Positions 51,731 through 60,890 of a DNA stretch of 64,000 nucleotides are shown piece by piece. Both the position numbers and the translations under genes were made by a program. Position 1 is the stretch's first letter; each line of letters opens with the position of its first letter. Under the pieces are notes generated by a model. It worked only from the letters and a program-made list of their open reading frames with translations, was not told the origin of the DNA and made no database searches. This DNA is from Acinetobacter guillouiae CIP 63.46 (lineage in GTDB: Bacteria; Pseudomonadota; Gammaproteobacteria; Pseudomonadales; Moraxellaceae), in NCBI RefSeq assembly GCF_000368145.1, contig NZ_KB849287.1:62001-126000 (forward strand), written 5' to 3'.

Positions 51731-53140
51731 ATGCACACCTCTACCACCAGTACTGTGCCTTTGGAGCCATGGTCAGCAGCACAACTTGCTGAAGCTACCC
51801 AAGGTTATTGGTATTTAGATCAAGCACCACAAGGTGAAATTAAACGTATTTTGACTGATTCACGTCATGCTGAATTAGGTGATGCTTTTTTGGCGCTCAA
51901 AGGTGAGCGTTTTGATGCACATGATTTTGTTGCCCAAGTGGCTGAGAATGGCTGCCAAATTGCCATCGTTAGCCATCCTGTTGATGTGAATATCTGCCAA
52001 CTTGTCGTTGCAGATACACGTTTGGCATTGGGGTATTTAGGTGCGTATCGTCGTGCTCAACATCCACAATTAAAAGTGATTGCACTTACAGGCAGTAGTG
52101 GTAAGACCACCACCAAAGAGATGTTGGGGAGTATTCTTTCACGTCTAGCTCCGACCTTGATTACACGTGGTAATTTAAATAATGATCTTGGTGTGCCAAT
52201 GATGCTATTGGAGCTGCGTTCAGAACATCAATATGCGGTGATGGAGCTTGGTGCAAGCCATCAAGGTGAAATTGATTACACCTCAAATCTTGTACAGCCA
52301 CATGTTGCTGGTATTTTAAATATTGGAACTGCACATTTAGGCGAATTTGGTGGGCGTGATGGAATTTGCCGTGCCAAATCTGAAATTTACCGTCATATTG
52401 ATCAAGCTGGAATAGCAATTGTTCCTGCTCAGGATGATTTTACCGATACGATTCGTCAAGTGGTAGACACTGAGCAAGTGTTAAGTTTTGGTCAGGGTGG
52501 CGAAGTCTTTGCGACAGATGTTCAGTTATACGCACAGTCTGCAATCTTTACACTCAATACGCCTCAAGGTGCAAGAACCGTCAATCTTCCTTTTGCAGGT
52601 GAACATAATGTCCATAATGCAGAAGCAGCGGCAGCATTTGCCTTAGCGATTGGTGTTGGTTTAGACGATATTGTGATCGGCTTGGAGTCGGCACAAGGTG
52701 CAAAAGGGCGTTTGAATTTTATTCATAAGCACAAGCATTTATTTATTGATGATACCTATAATGCCAACCCGACTTCAATGCGTGCAGCAGCTGAAGTACT
52801 TGCGCAACAGCAAGGGATCAAAGTGATGGTGATTGGCGATATTGGTGAACTGGGCGATACTGCTGCGCAGCAACACTATATGTTGGGTCGTGATCTGGTT
52901 TCAGTGGATGGGATTCAATTTGTTGTTGCAGTAGGTGAGTTTGCTCCTGCTACACAAGAAGGTGCGCGAAGCACTCAATATGGTAAAAAATTACAAGCTT
53001 TTCTTAGCCAAGAACAAGCTTTACCTTTATTGTTAAGTTTAATTGCAACACATCAACCACAGTCCATGAGTTTCCTGTTTAAAGGTTCTCGCTATACCCA
53101 TATGGAAACGTTGATGGCTGATTTGATGGAGAAAGTTTAA
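51731..53140 (+). CDS. murF: UDP-MurNAc-tripeptide:D-Ala-D-Ala ligase MurF
   Basis: A 469-residue Mur ligase. The ATP motif is [15 protein letters not shown], the family block is [17 protein letters not shown], and [17 protein letters not shown] is typical. It adds D-Ala-D-Ala to complete the pentapeptide precursor. Its stop overlaps the mraY start by one base (TAATG). Confidence 0.97.
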   Translation: MHTSTTSTVPLEPWSAAQLAEATQGYWYLDQAPQGEIKRILTDSRHAELGDAFLALKGERFDAHDFVAQVAENGCQIAIVSHPVDVNICQLVVADTRLALGYLGAYRRAQHPQLKVIALTGSSGKTTTKEMLGSILSRLAPTLITRGNLNNDLGVPMMLLELRSEHQYAVMELGASHQGEIDYTSNLVQPHVAGILNIGTAHLGEFGGRDGICRAKSEIYRHIDQAGIAIVPAQDDFTDTIRQVVDTEQVLSFGQGGEVFATDVQLYAQSAIFTLNTPQGARTVNLPFAGEHNVHNAEAAAAFALAIGVGLDDIVIGLESAQGAKGRLNFIHKHKHLFIDDTYNANPTSMRAAAEVLAQQQGIKVMVIGDIGELGDTAAQQHYMLGRDLVSVDGIQFVVAVGEFAPATQEGARSTQYGKKLQAFLSQEQALPLLLSLIATHQPQSMSFLFKGSRYTHMETLMADLMEKV

Positions 53141-54258
53141 TGCTGTATTGGTTATTTCAACACTTGGCGGGTTATGAGAACGCGTTCCAAGTTGTTCGAT
53201 ACTTATCGTTACGAGCATTGCTCAGTGTATTGACTGCACTTGCGATTGGTTGGGCCTTGGGACCAGTAATGATCCGTAAATTACAAGCGCTCAAATATGG
53301 TCAGGCTGTCAGTTCATATGCACCTGAAAATCATGCCAAAAAAATGGGTACGCCAACAATGGGCGGGATTTTAATTCTGCTTTCAATCGGGATCAGTACC
53401 TTGCTTTGGGCAGATTTATCCAATCCTTATGTATGGATCGTCTTGGCTGTTATGGTGATCTTTGGTGCTGTAGGTTGGGCGGATGATTGGATTAAAGTCC
53501 GTTATAAAGACAATGCGGGTTTACCTGCCAAGAAGAAATTCTTTTGGACTTCGGTTGGCTCTTTGGGGGCGGGTATTGCGTTGTATATCATTGCAACTCA
53601 GCAAGACAGCCCTGTACATACAGCGAATATGCTGGATTTGTTGATACCATTTTTTAAAAATCTGAGTATTCCATTGTCTTCAATTCCATTGGGTATTGGC
53701 TTCATTATTTTTACCTATCTGGTAATCAATGGTGGATCAAATGCAGTGAATTTGACTGATGGTTTAGATGGTCTGGCGATCATGCCGATTGTTTTGGTTG
53801 CCGCAGGTTTAGGTGTTTTTGCATACTTGGCAGGTGATATACGCTTTGCCAATTATTTACATATTCCCTATGTAAAATATACCTCTGAGCTGGTGATTAT
53901 TTGTGCTGCAATGATTGGAGCGGGTTTAGCATTTCTTTGGTACAACGCGCATCCTGCCCAAGTCTTTATGGGAGATGTCGGTGCATTATCATTAGGTGCA
54001 ATGCTGGGCACTATCGCGGTAATGGTTCGTCAAGAGATCGTCTTTGCAATTATGGGCGGGGTCTTTGTAGTAGAAGCAATCTCGGTATTCTTACAAATCG
54101 GATCATTACGTATGCGCAATAAACGTGTATTTCTTATGGCACCGTTGCACCATCATTATGAGAAAAAAGGCTGGCGTGAGACTCAAGTGGTGATCCGTTT
54201 TTGGATTATCACAATTATGCTGGTAGTTTTAGGTCTAATGACATTAAAATTACGTTAA
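53140..54258 (+). CDS. mraY: Phospho-MurNAc-pentapeptide transferase MraY
   Basis: A 372-residue integral membrane enzyme with about ten hydrophobic segments. The conserved blocks are [26 protein letters not shown] (the DD motif), [12 protein letters not shown], and the late HHHYEKKGW. It moves phospho-MurNAc-pentapeptide to undecaprenyl phosphate, forming lipid I. It is the last gene of this cluster; a terminator follows, so murD, ftsW and murG are elsewhere. Confidence 0.97.
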   Translation: MLYWLFQHLAGYENAFQVVRYLSLRALLSVLTALAIGWALGPVMIRKLQALKYGQAVSSYAPENHAKKMGTPTMGGILILLSIGISTLLWADLSNPYVWIVLAVMVIFGAVGWADDWIKVRYKDNAGLPAKKKFFWTSVGSLGAGIALYIIATQQDSPVHTANMLDLLIPFFKNLSIPLSSIPLGIGFIIFTYLVINGGSNAVNLTDGLDGLAIMPIVLVAAGLGVFAYLAGDIRFANYLHIPYVKYTSELVIICAAMIGAGLAFLWYNAHPAQVFMGDVGALSLGAMLGTIAVMVRQEIVFAIMGGVFVVEAISVFLQIGSLRMRNKRVFLMAPLHHHYEKKGWRETQVVIRFWIITIMLVVLGLMTLKLR

Positions 54259-54272
54259 GCCAAAGTGATTTG

Positions 54273-54300
54273 AAAAGTCGGCATTTGCCGGCTTTTTTTA
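54273..54300 (+). terminator. Terminator after mraY
   Basis: AAAGTCGGC, loop ATTT, GCCGGCTTTTTTT. It ends the cell-wall operon. Confidence 0.9.
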
Positions 54301-54329
54301 TGGCCTAAAAATATCTTTTGGAGAATACG

Positions 54330-55136
54330 ATGAATTTGTTGATGTGCCCTGTATGTCGTGAGGCATTGAGCCTATCGGATCGGACTTGGCGCTGTGTAAA
54401 TAATCATAGTTATGATGTGGCAAAACAAGGCTATGTAAATTTACATGTAGTACAACATAAGCATAGTAAAAATCCAGGGGATACGCCTGAATCTGTACAA
54501 GCACGACGTGGATTTTTAAGTGGTGGATTTTATGCACCTTTACAGCAAGCCGTGGTTGAGAAAATTCGTGAGTTACAGGTTGAAAACCTGCTGGATATCG
54601 GCTGTGGTGAAGGCTACTATACCGATGCAATGCAACATCAAGTGATGCAATGTATTGGGGTTGATATTGCAAAAAATGCAGTTCAGGTTGCTGCAAAACT
54701 CAATAAAGATGTGACATGGATTGTGGGAACAGGAGCGACTCTACCTGTTTTGGATCATTCGATTGATTTGTGTACCAGCTTATTTAGCCCGATCCCAGAA
54801 GAAGAAATACTCCGAGTACTTAAGCCGAAGGCTTATTTGATGGTGGTAACACCTGCACCAGAGCATTTATATGGGATGCGTCAGGGCTTGTTTGATGAAG
54901 TTAAAGCCCATGAACCGCAAAAGTTTGTCACGCAATTACAGGCATCTTTTGAATTAATAGAGCAGCCGATTATCGAAACGACGTTTGAGCTGGATCAAGC
55001 ACAACTCAAAAACCTGATTGCGATGACCCCTTATGCTTATAAAGCAAAACCTGAAAAGCGGTTAGTTTTGGAAGCACAAGTTAAAACGATGTTAAAGGCA
55101 GCCTTTCAAATATATATTTTTCAGAAAAAAAAATAA
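54330..55136 (+). CDS. rlmA: RlmA-type 23S rRNA (guanine-N1)-methyltransferase
   Basis: A 268-residue methyltransferase. The N-terminus carries a Cys-rich zinc ribbon (MCPVCREALSLSDRTWRC, then NNHSYDVAKQGYVNL), typical of RlmA and its relatives. The SAM motif is LLDIGCGEGYYTDAM, and VDIAKNAVQVAA and CTSLFSPIPEEEILRVLKP follow. RlmA methylates G745 of 23S rRNA; a related RlmA(II)-like target cannot be ruled out. ATG 54330 with GGAG seven bases upstream is preferred to TTG 54318. Confidence 0.88.
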   Translation: MNLLMCPVCREALSLSDRTWRCVNNHSYDVAKQGYVNLHVVQHKHSKNPGDTPESVQARRGFLSGGFYAPLQQAVVEKIRELQVENLLDIGCGEGYYTDAMQHQVMQCIGVDIAKNAVQVAAKLNKDVTWIVGTGATLPVLDHSIDLCTSLFSPIPEEEILRVLKPKAYLMVVTPAPEHLYGMRQGLFDEVKAHEPQKFVTQLQASFELIEQPIIETTFELDQAQLKNLIAMTPYAYKAKPEKRLVLEAQVKTMLKAAFQIYIFQKKK

Positions 55137-55149
55137 AAAACTAAGCCAT

Positions 55150-55179
55150 AAAAAATGCCATCAATTGATGGCATTTTTT
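55150..55179. terminator. Bidirectional terminator between rlmA and ponA
   Basis: AAAAAATGCCATCAATTGAT and its continuation GGCATTTTTT form a perfect palindrome of 30 bases. Confidence 0.93.
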
Positions 55180-55193
55180 ATTTGAGAAACTAA

Positions 55194-57737
55194 TTATTGA
55201 ACTTCATTAATCAAATTCTCAAGAGAATCACTTTCTCGTTTTGCACTGCCTTGATTCATTGCAGGCGGTGTTACTTTGTTCGGTTTTAGCGGTTGATCTG
55301 AACCTTCATCAGGTAAGTCTTCAAAGTCATTTGATGAATTACGTGATGGTGTAACAGGTGCAGGTTTAAAGATTGGACGGGCTAAAGGCGGTGATGAACC
55401 ATTGCCTTCATTTTGAGTAGCACCTTCAACTTGTGTCTGATTACGTTCTTCACGAGAGATTGGTGCTTTGGCATTTTTATCAAAATGTACCCAAGCAGAT
55501 GGCGTGTCTTTTAAGGCTTTACCCATAAAGCCGGTCCAAACTGGAAGCGCTGCGATCCCACCAAATTCACGACGACCAAGTGTTGAAGGCTGGTCAAAAC
55601 CGACCCAAGCAATCGCAACTAATTTGCCGTTGAAACCTGCAAACCACGCATCTTTAGCATCATTGGTTGTTCCTGTTTTACCGCCAATGTCATCGCGACC
55701 AATTTTAAGTGCTGCACGACCAGTACCATGCACAATCACATCACGAAGAATATTTGCCATATCAAAAGCAGATTGTGATTTTAAAATTCGTTGTGCTTGA
55801 CGATATTTACTTTGTTCTTCTTTGCTTAATGGAGTTTGAACCTCATCCACTGTAAGGTTTGCACCTTCAATGACTTCATCATCCGGGGTGATGGCTTGGG
55901 TATCGGCTACCGTCTCTTTTTGATTGATACATGGAATACACGCATATTCAGGCGCTGCTTCATAAATGGTTTTGCCATAAGCATCTTCAATACGGCTGAT
56001 GAAATGCGGTTGAATACGATATCCACCATTGGCAATTGCTGCATAGCCAGTTGCCATTTGAACTGGAAGTACTTGTGGGGTACCGAGCGCAATCGTGAAG
56101 TTACGTGGGATTTGATCTTCTTGTAGGCCAAAATCCATCAATAATTGGCGCGCACGTTCTACACCTACGCTTTGTAATAAACGTACAGATACCGTATTAC
56201 GAGATAAGTACAATGCACGTCGTAAAGGAATCATACCCAAATAACGGCCATCTGAGTTTCTTGGTGACCAACGACCAATTGTAATAGGGCTGTCATTGAC
56301 CATGGTATAAGGGGTCATACCACGTTCAAGCGCTAGCGCATAAACGAATGGCTTAATGGTTGAACCCGGTTGACGCCAACCTTGTATTGCGCGGTTAAAT
56401 TTAGATTGGTAAAAGTTGTATCCACCCACCACAGCTTCAATTGAACCATCATTCGGGTTGATTGCAATGAGTTGACCTTGTGCTTTTGGTGTTTGGACCA
56501 ATGACCATGCGGTTTTATTTTCATTGGGACGTAAGCGAATAATATCTTTAACACTTACAATCTGCGAAGCACGGCTTGGTGCCCCACCAACTGCATTGGC
56601 ATTGATATATTTTCTTGCCCATGACATACCTGACCAAGGCACAGTCACTGTTGAACCATCTTGCATTTTGGCATCAAAACTATTGCTGCCTACCTTGATG
56701 ACTTCAGCAGGGTAGGTATTGGCATAAGCAATGAATTCTTTTAAAGGTTTATCATGTGCTTCAGCACCACGCCATCCATGACGACGATCATAATCTTCCA
56801 AGCCTTTTTGTACTGCATCTTCTGCATATTGTTGGCGTTTGCTGTTGACCGTTGTATAAACTTTATAACCCGAATCAATTGCTTGTTCACCAAACTTTTC
56901 AACCAATTCTGAGCGAACCATTTCGCCTACATAGGGAAATCGATTACTTAAGCCGCGATCAGGCATACTCAGATTAATCGGCTCAGCGACAGCTTTTTCG
57001 TATTCTGCTTGTTTAAGATAGCCAAGTTGTAACATGCGGCCAAGAATCCAGTTGCGACGTTCTAATGCGCGTTCAGGGTTAACCACAGGGTTGTATTTTG
57101 ATGGTGCTTTGGGTAAACCCGCAATCATTGCCATTTGTGCGACACTGAGTTGATCTAAGCTTTTGTCATAATAAATTTTTGCTGCAGCAGCAATACCATA
57201 GGCATTTTTACCCAAAAAGATTTTATTGACATATAAAGATAAAATTTCTTCTTTCGATAGATTTTGTTCTATTTTACGTGCCAAAAAAACTTCGGTAAGT
57301 TTGCGCTTAAGTGTTCGTTCAGGTGATAAATAATAATTTTTAGCCACCTGCATGGTAATTGTTGAGCCACCTGTTTGTACATTTGATCCAGTGACACTTT
57401 CACTCACTGCACGCCCTAAGCCTTTAAAGCTAATCCCGCTATGTTCGAAGAACGATGAATCTTCAGCAGCAAGGAAGGCATGAATGAAATGCGGTGGGAT
57501 CTGCTTGTACTCAACAGGCACCGAAAGCTTGCCACCATATTCAGCGATCAGCTGATTATCTGCTGAATAAACTTGCAAAGGTTTAAGCAATGGCGCCTTT
57601 TTTAAAGAGCTCATTTCTGGTAGTGATGGGGCAATATATAGATACATTCCATAAAAGCCCATCGGAATTGCGACTAAAATAATGATAATCAGCAAAAAAA
57701 AGGGATGAATATAACCTGAACAAGATAGCTTTTTCAT
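55194..57737 (-). CDS. ponA: Penicillin-binding protein 1A
   Basis: A bifunctional class A PBP of 847 residues. It has an N-terminal membrane segment (PFFLLIIIILVAIPMGFYGM), the glycosyltransferase domain with AAEDSSFFEHSGISFKGLGR and GGSTITMQVAKN, and the transpeptidase domain with SxxK in GSTIKPF, SxN in SRNTV and KTGTT. It polymerises and crosslinks peptidoglycan. The C-terminal tail (about 770-847) is rich in Pro, Ser and Asp and looks disordered. The gene is divergent from the pilM operon by 163 bp. Confidence 0.96.
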   Translation of the reverse strand: MKKLSCSGYIHPFFLLIIIILVAIPMGFYGMYLYIAPSLPEMSSLKKAPLLKPLQVYSADNQLIAEYGGKLSVPVEYKQIPPHFIHAFLAAEDSSFFEHSGISFKGLGRAVSESVTGSNVQTGGSTITMQVAKNYYLSPERTLKRKLTEVFLARKIEQNLSKEEILSLYVNKIFLGKNAYGIAAAAKIYYDKSLDQLSVAQMAMIAGLPKAPSKYNPVVNPERALERRNWILGRMLQLGYLKQAEYEKAVAEPINLSMPDRGLSNRFPYVGEMVRSELVEKFGEQAIDSGYKVYTTVNSKRQQYAEDAVQKGLEDYDRRHGWRGAEAHDKPLKEFIAYANTYPAEVIKVGSNSFDAKMQDGSTVTVPWSGMSWARKYINANAVGGAPSRASQIVSVKDIIRLRPNENKTAWSLVQTPKAQGQLIAINPNDGSIEAVVGGYNFYQSKFNRAIQGWRQPGSTIKPFVYALALERGMTPYTMVNDSPITIGRWSPRNSDGRYLGMIPLRRALYLSRNTVSVRLLQSVGVERARQLLMDFGLQEDQIPRNFTIALGTPQVLPVQMATGYAAIANGGYRIQPHFISRIEDAYGKTIYEAAPEYACIPCINQKETVADTQAITPDDEVIEGANLTVDEVQTPLSKEEQSKYRQAQRILKSQSAFDMANILRDVIVHGTGRAALKIGRDDIGGKTGTTNDAKDAWFAGFNGKLVAIAWVGFDQPSTLGRREFGGIAALPVWTGFMGKALKDTPSAWVHFDKNAKAPISREERNQTQVEGATQNEGNGSSPPLARPIFKPAPVTPSRNSSNDFEDLPDEGSDQPLKPNKVTPPAMNQGSAKRESDSLENLINEVQ

Positions 57738-57900
57738 AACAAGTAAGTTTTAATAATAGCTAATGGCAAACTAATTGCGTTCAGTATAGCTTCTCATGTG
57801 ATGGATTGTTAGATGGGATATTGTATCTGTAAAAAATTAAGACCAAATGCAGTCGGTTTGTGTTATTTATTGGGGATAAAAAAATAATAGGAAATCAATC

Positions 57901-58959
57901 GTGCTTAGACTATATCGTAAGCCAAATAAGGGGTTAATAGGAGTAGATATTAGTTCTACTACTGTAAAGATTTTAGAGCTCTCTGTTAAGAACGGTCGTT
58001 ACTGGGTTGAAAGTTATGGATTAAGTCCACTGCTTGATGGGAGTGTTGTTGAAAAAAACATTCTTAATCCTGAAGCAGTTGCTGATGCGTTGGAAAGGGC
58101 AGTCAATATTGGCAATCCTCAATCGCAAAATGTTGCGGTTGCTGTACCTACATCTATGGTGATTCACAAAATCATCGAAATGGATGCCGATATGTCGGAT
58201 GAGGAAAGAGAAGTTCAGATTCGAATGGATGCTGAACAATATATCCCTTTCCCGCTGGATGAAGTCAGTTTAGATTTTGAAGTGTTAAACGATAAGTTGG
58301 CAAATCCAAATCGAGTCAATGTGTTACTTGTTGCAACACGTGCAGAGAATATCGATTCTCGTGTTGAAGTTTTAGAAATTGCAGGCTTATCACCTAAAAT
58401 TGCAGATGTAGAAAGTTATGCAATTGAGCGTGCTTTTGATGTCTTTTCCGATACCTTGCCAATCGGTGTAAATCTTGTGGGTATCTTGGATATCGGCCAT
58501 ACCATGACCACCTTGTCTGTGATGCAAAATGGCAAGATCATTTATACCCGAGAGCAAGTTTTTGGTGGCAAGCAGCTGACTCAAGATGTACAGAACCGCT
58601 ATGGCTTGTCTTATGATGAAGCTGGTCGGGCCAAAAAAGATCGGACTTTACCTGACGATTTTGAAACAGAAGTCTTAATGCCGTTTTTAGAAGCAGTGGT
58701 ACAACAAGCTGCTCGTTCATTACAGTTTTTCTTTTCATCTTCTCAGTTTAACGAGATCGACCATATTTTATTGGCGGGTGGTAATGCCAATATTCCTGGG
58801 TTGGCAAAATTATTACAACAAAAACTCGGTTATCGGGTCACGATTGCAAACCCTTTCTTGCAGATGGGGTTTTCACCACAAATTGACTTAAAAAAAATAG
58901 AAAATGATGCACCTTCTTTAATGGTTGCGTGTGGTTTGGCTTTGAGGAGTTTTGATTAA
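57901..58959 (+). CDS. pilM: Type IV pilus assembly protein PilM
   Basis: A 352-residue actin-like cytosolic protein. It begins MLRLYRKPNKGLIGVDISST with phosphate-1 motif GVDISSTTVKILEL; the phosphate-2-like motif is VGILDIGHTMTTLSVMQNGK and the adenosine motif is LLAGGNANIPGLAKLL. It binds the PilN N-terminus to form the assembly platform. Start GTG at 57901. It is the first gene of pilMNOPQ, each overlapping the next or closely spaced. Confidence 0.95.
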   Translation: MLRLYRKPNKGLIGVDISSTTVKILELSVKNGRYWVESYGLSPLLDGSVVEKNILNPEAVADALERAVNIGNPQSQNVAVAVPTSMVIHKIIEMDADMSDEEREVQIRMDAEQYIPFPLDEVSLDFEVLNDKLANPNRVNVLLVATRAENIDSRVEVLEIAGLSPKIADVESYAIERAFDVFSDTLPIGVNLVGILDIGHTMTTLSVMQNGKIIYTREQVFGGKQLTQDVQNRYGLSYDEAGRAKKDRTLPDDFETEVLMPFLEAVVQQAARSLQFFFSSSQFNEIDHILLAGGNANIPGLAKLLQQKLGYRVTIANPFLQMGFSPQIDLKKIENDAPSLMVACGLALRSFD

Positions 58960-59600
58960 TGGCAAAGATTAACTTACTCCCTTGGCGTGATGAGCTAAGA
59001 GAACAGAAGAAGAAGCAATTTGTTGCAATATGTGTTGGGGTTGCACTGATTGGCTTAGTTACAGTGTTATTGGCGTGGTTCTATTTTGATCATAAGTTAG
59101 AAGATCAGGAGCAAGCCAATCAATTGGTGACCAGTACCAATCAAAATTTAGATACGCAATTAAAAACTTTAGATGGTTTACAAGAACGTCGTAATGCCAT
59201 TATTGAACGGATGAAACTGATTCAAGGCTTACAAGGTCAACGTCCTGTGATTGTTCGCCTCGTTGATGAATTGGTTCGGATTGTCCCTGCACAAATGTAC
59301 ATCACAAAATTTAGTCGTGTGGGCGATAAATTTACCATTGAGGGGAAAGCTGAAAGTCCAAACACAGTTGCTGAATTGTTGCGTGGATTAGAAGCTTCTG
59401 AATGGTATCGAAATGCGTTTATGAATTCATTCTTAGCCGCAGATGAAAATAAAAATAAAGAACAGACTTCGGTGATTCCTCGTGTGGAAGAATCATATGG
59501 AAGTTTTGTTGTGACTGTAGATATCGGTGAAATAGCAGCGACTGCAGATGGGGATACAACTAAAGCTGAACAAGTTCCAGCTGCTGGGGGTGCAAAATGA
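58959..59600 (+). CDS. pilN: Type IV pilus assembly protein PilN
   Basis: A 213-residue bitopic inner-membrane protein. The cytosolic start MAKINLLPWRDELREQKKKQ is the conserved PilM-binding peptide (INLLPWR). One membrane segment (about 23-45) and a coiled coil follow, then a periplasmic ferredoxin-like part. Start codon overlaps the pilM stop (TAATG). It dimerises with PilO. Confidence 0.95.
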   Translation: MAKINLLPWRDELREQKKKQFVAICVGVALIGLVTVLLAWFYFDHKLEDQEQANQLVTSTNQNLDTQLKTLDGLQERRNAIIERMKLIQGLQGQRPVIVRLVDELVRIVPAQMYITKFSRVGDKFTIEGKAESPNTVAELLRGLEASEWYRNAFMNSFLAADENKNKEQTSVIPRVEESYGSFVVTVDIGEIAATADGDTTKAEQVPAAGGAK

Positions 59601-60343
59601 GTCGTGAAGATTTTGAGCAATTAGAATCATCTGTAAATGATGCTCCAAAAAAGAACAAGATGACCGTTGAGAAGTTTTTTCAACAGTTTAATACCTTGGA
59701 TATGAATAACTACGGCAGTTGGCCTCTATCCGTTAAAGTCACCTGTTGGGTATTCTTGTTTTTTTTGGTGTGTGCAATTGGCTATTTTTTAGCAATTAGA
59801 CCTAAATTAGATGCAATTGATCAAGCGCGTACAGTTGAACAAAACTTATTAAATGAATTTAAAGAAAAGGATTCTAAATTAAGAAACTTGCAGCAATATC
59901 AAGCGCAATTGCAACAAATGGAAGCAAATTTTAATCAGCAATTAGAACAGCTTCCTAAAGAAACTGAAATTCCGAGTCTGGTTGAAGACATTAACGTGAC
60001 AGGAGTAAGTTCTGGTTTGAAATTTAAGAATATCAAATTAGAACCAGAAGTGAAGCAGGAGTTCTTTATTGAGCAGCCAATTTCGATTGATGCAACAGGG
60101 GATTATCATTCATTCGGCAGTTTTGCAAGTAGTCTGGCGGCGTTACCACGTATTGTCACTTTGCATGATTTCACAATTACAGGAACACCTAGCCAAGATA
60201 AAAAATCTGATGTGCCAGTGATTGACTATACAATTAAAGCAAAAACCTATCGCTATATCGGTGCTGATGAGCAGAAGATAAATAAATCTGTCAATACTGC
60301 TGCGCAGACAACGACACCTCAGCAAGGAGGGACGCCACAATGA
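59597..60343 (+). CDS. pilO: Type IV pilus assembly protein PilO
   Basis: A 248-residue bitopic protein with a membrane segment at about residues 48-70 (VTCWVFLFFLVCAIGYFLA) and a coiled coil with repeated Gln/Leu (LRNLQQYQAQLQQMEANFNQ). The periplasmic domain is of the PilO type. It overlaps pilN and pilP by four bases (ATGA). It pairs with PilN in the alignment complex. Confidence 0.94.
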   Translation: MSREDFEQLESSVNDAPKKNKMTVEKFFQQFNTLDMNNYGSWPLSVKVTCWVFLFFLVCAIGYFLAIRPKLDAIDQARTVEQNLLNEFKEKDSKLRNLQQYQAQLQQMEANFNQQLEQLPKETEIPSLVEDINVTGVSSGLKFKNIKLEPEVKQEFFIEQPISIDATGDYHSFGSFASSLAALPRIVTLHDFTITGTPSQDKKSDVPVIDYTIKAKTYRYIGADEQKINKSVNTAAQTTTPQQGGTPQ

Positions 60344-60870
60344 AACAGCTCAGTAAAATAGTTTGTGGAATCTCATTTGCAATGCTTTTGGTGGGGTGTG
60401 ATTCTAGAATTGATGCCGTTAATCAAGAGATGGCAAATATTCGAAATCAGCAACCACTGCCGATTGAACCTGCACCAGTATTCAATCCTGTACCGAGTTT
60501 TAATTATTCAGCCCAACAATTACGCAGCCCATTTTTGCCAAGTTCATTGGCAAATGAATTAAAAATCATGTCAGGCAAGCGTGTCTACCCGAATTTTTCA
60601 AGACAGCCACAGCCACTTGAAAGCTATCCTTTAGAGTCATTAACACTGAAAGGGAGTATGAAAGGGGCCGTTGGGCAAACAGTGGGTTTGATTCAAACAC
60701 CTGATGGTGAGATTGAGCGGGTACAACTTGGCAATTACATGGGCATGAATCAGGGGCGAATTATTGAGATTACGCCGACCCGTATTGATTTATTGGAAAT
60801 TGTTCCAGATGGTCGAGACGGTTATATAGAAAGACCACGGAGTCTAGTTCTAATCGGTCCAATAGATTAA
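60340..60870 (+). CDS. pilP: Type IV pilus assembly lipoprotein PilP
   Basis: A 176-residue lipoprotein with lipobox LLVGC (Cys about residue 20). It has a Pro-rich linker and the C-terminal beta-domain (SLTLKGSMKGAVGQTVGLIQ and VQLGNYMGMNQGRIIEI) typical of PilP. It connects PilN/PilO with the secretin PilQ. Its start overlaps the pilO stop. Confidence 0.94.
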   Translation: MKQLSKIVCGISFAMLLVGCDSRIDAVNQEMANIRNQQPLPIEPAPVFNPVPSFNYSAQQLRSPFLPSSLANELKIMSGKRVYPNFSRQPQPLESYPLESLTLKGSMKGAVGQTVGLIQTPDGEIERVQLGNYMGMNQGRIIEITPTRIDLLEIVPDGRDGYIERPRSLVLIGPID

Positions 60871-60890
60871 AACGGAATAAAGGAATAAAA

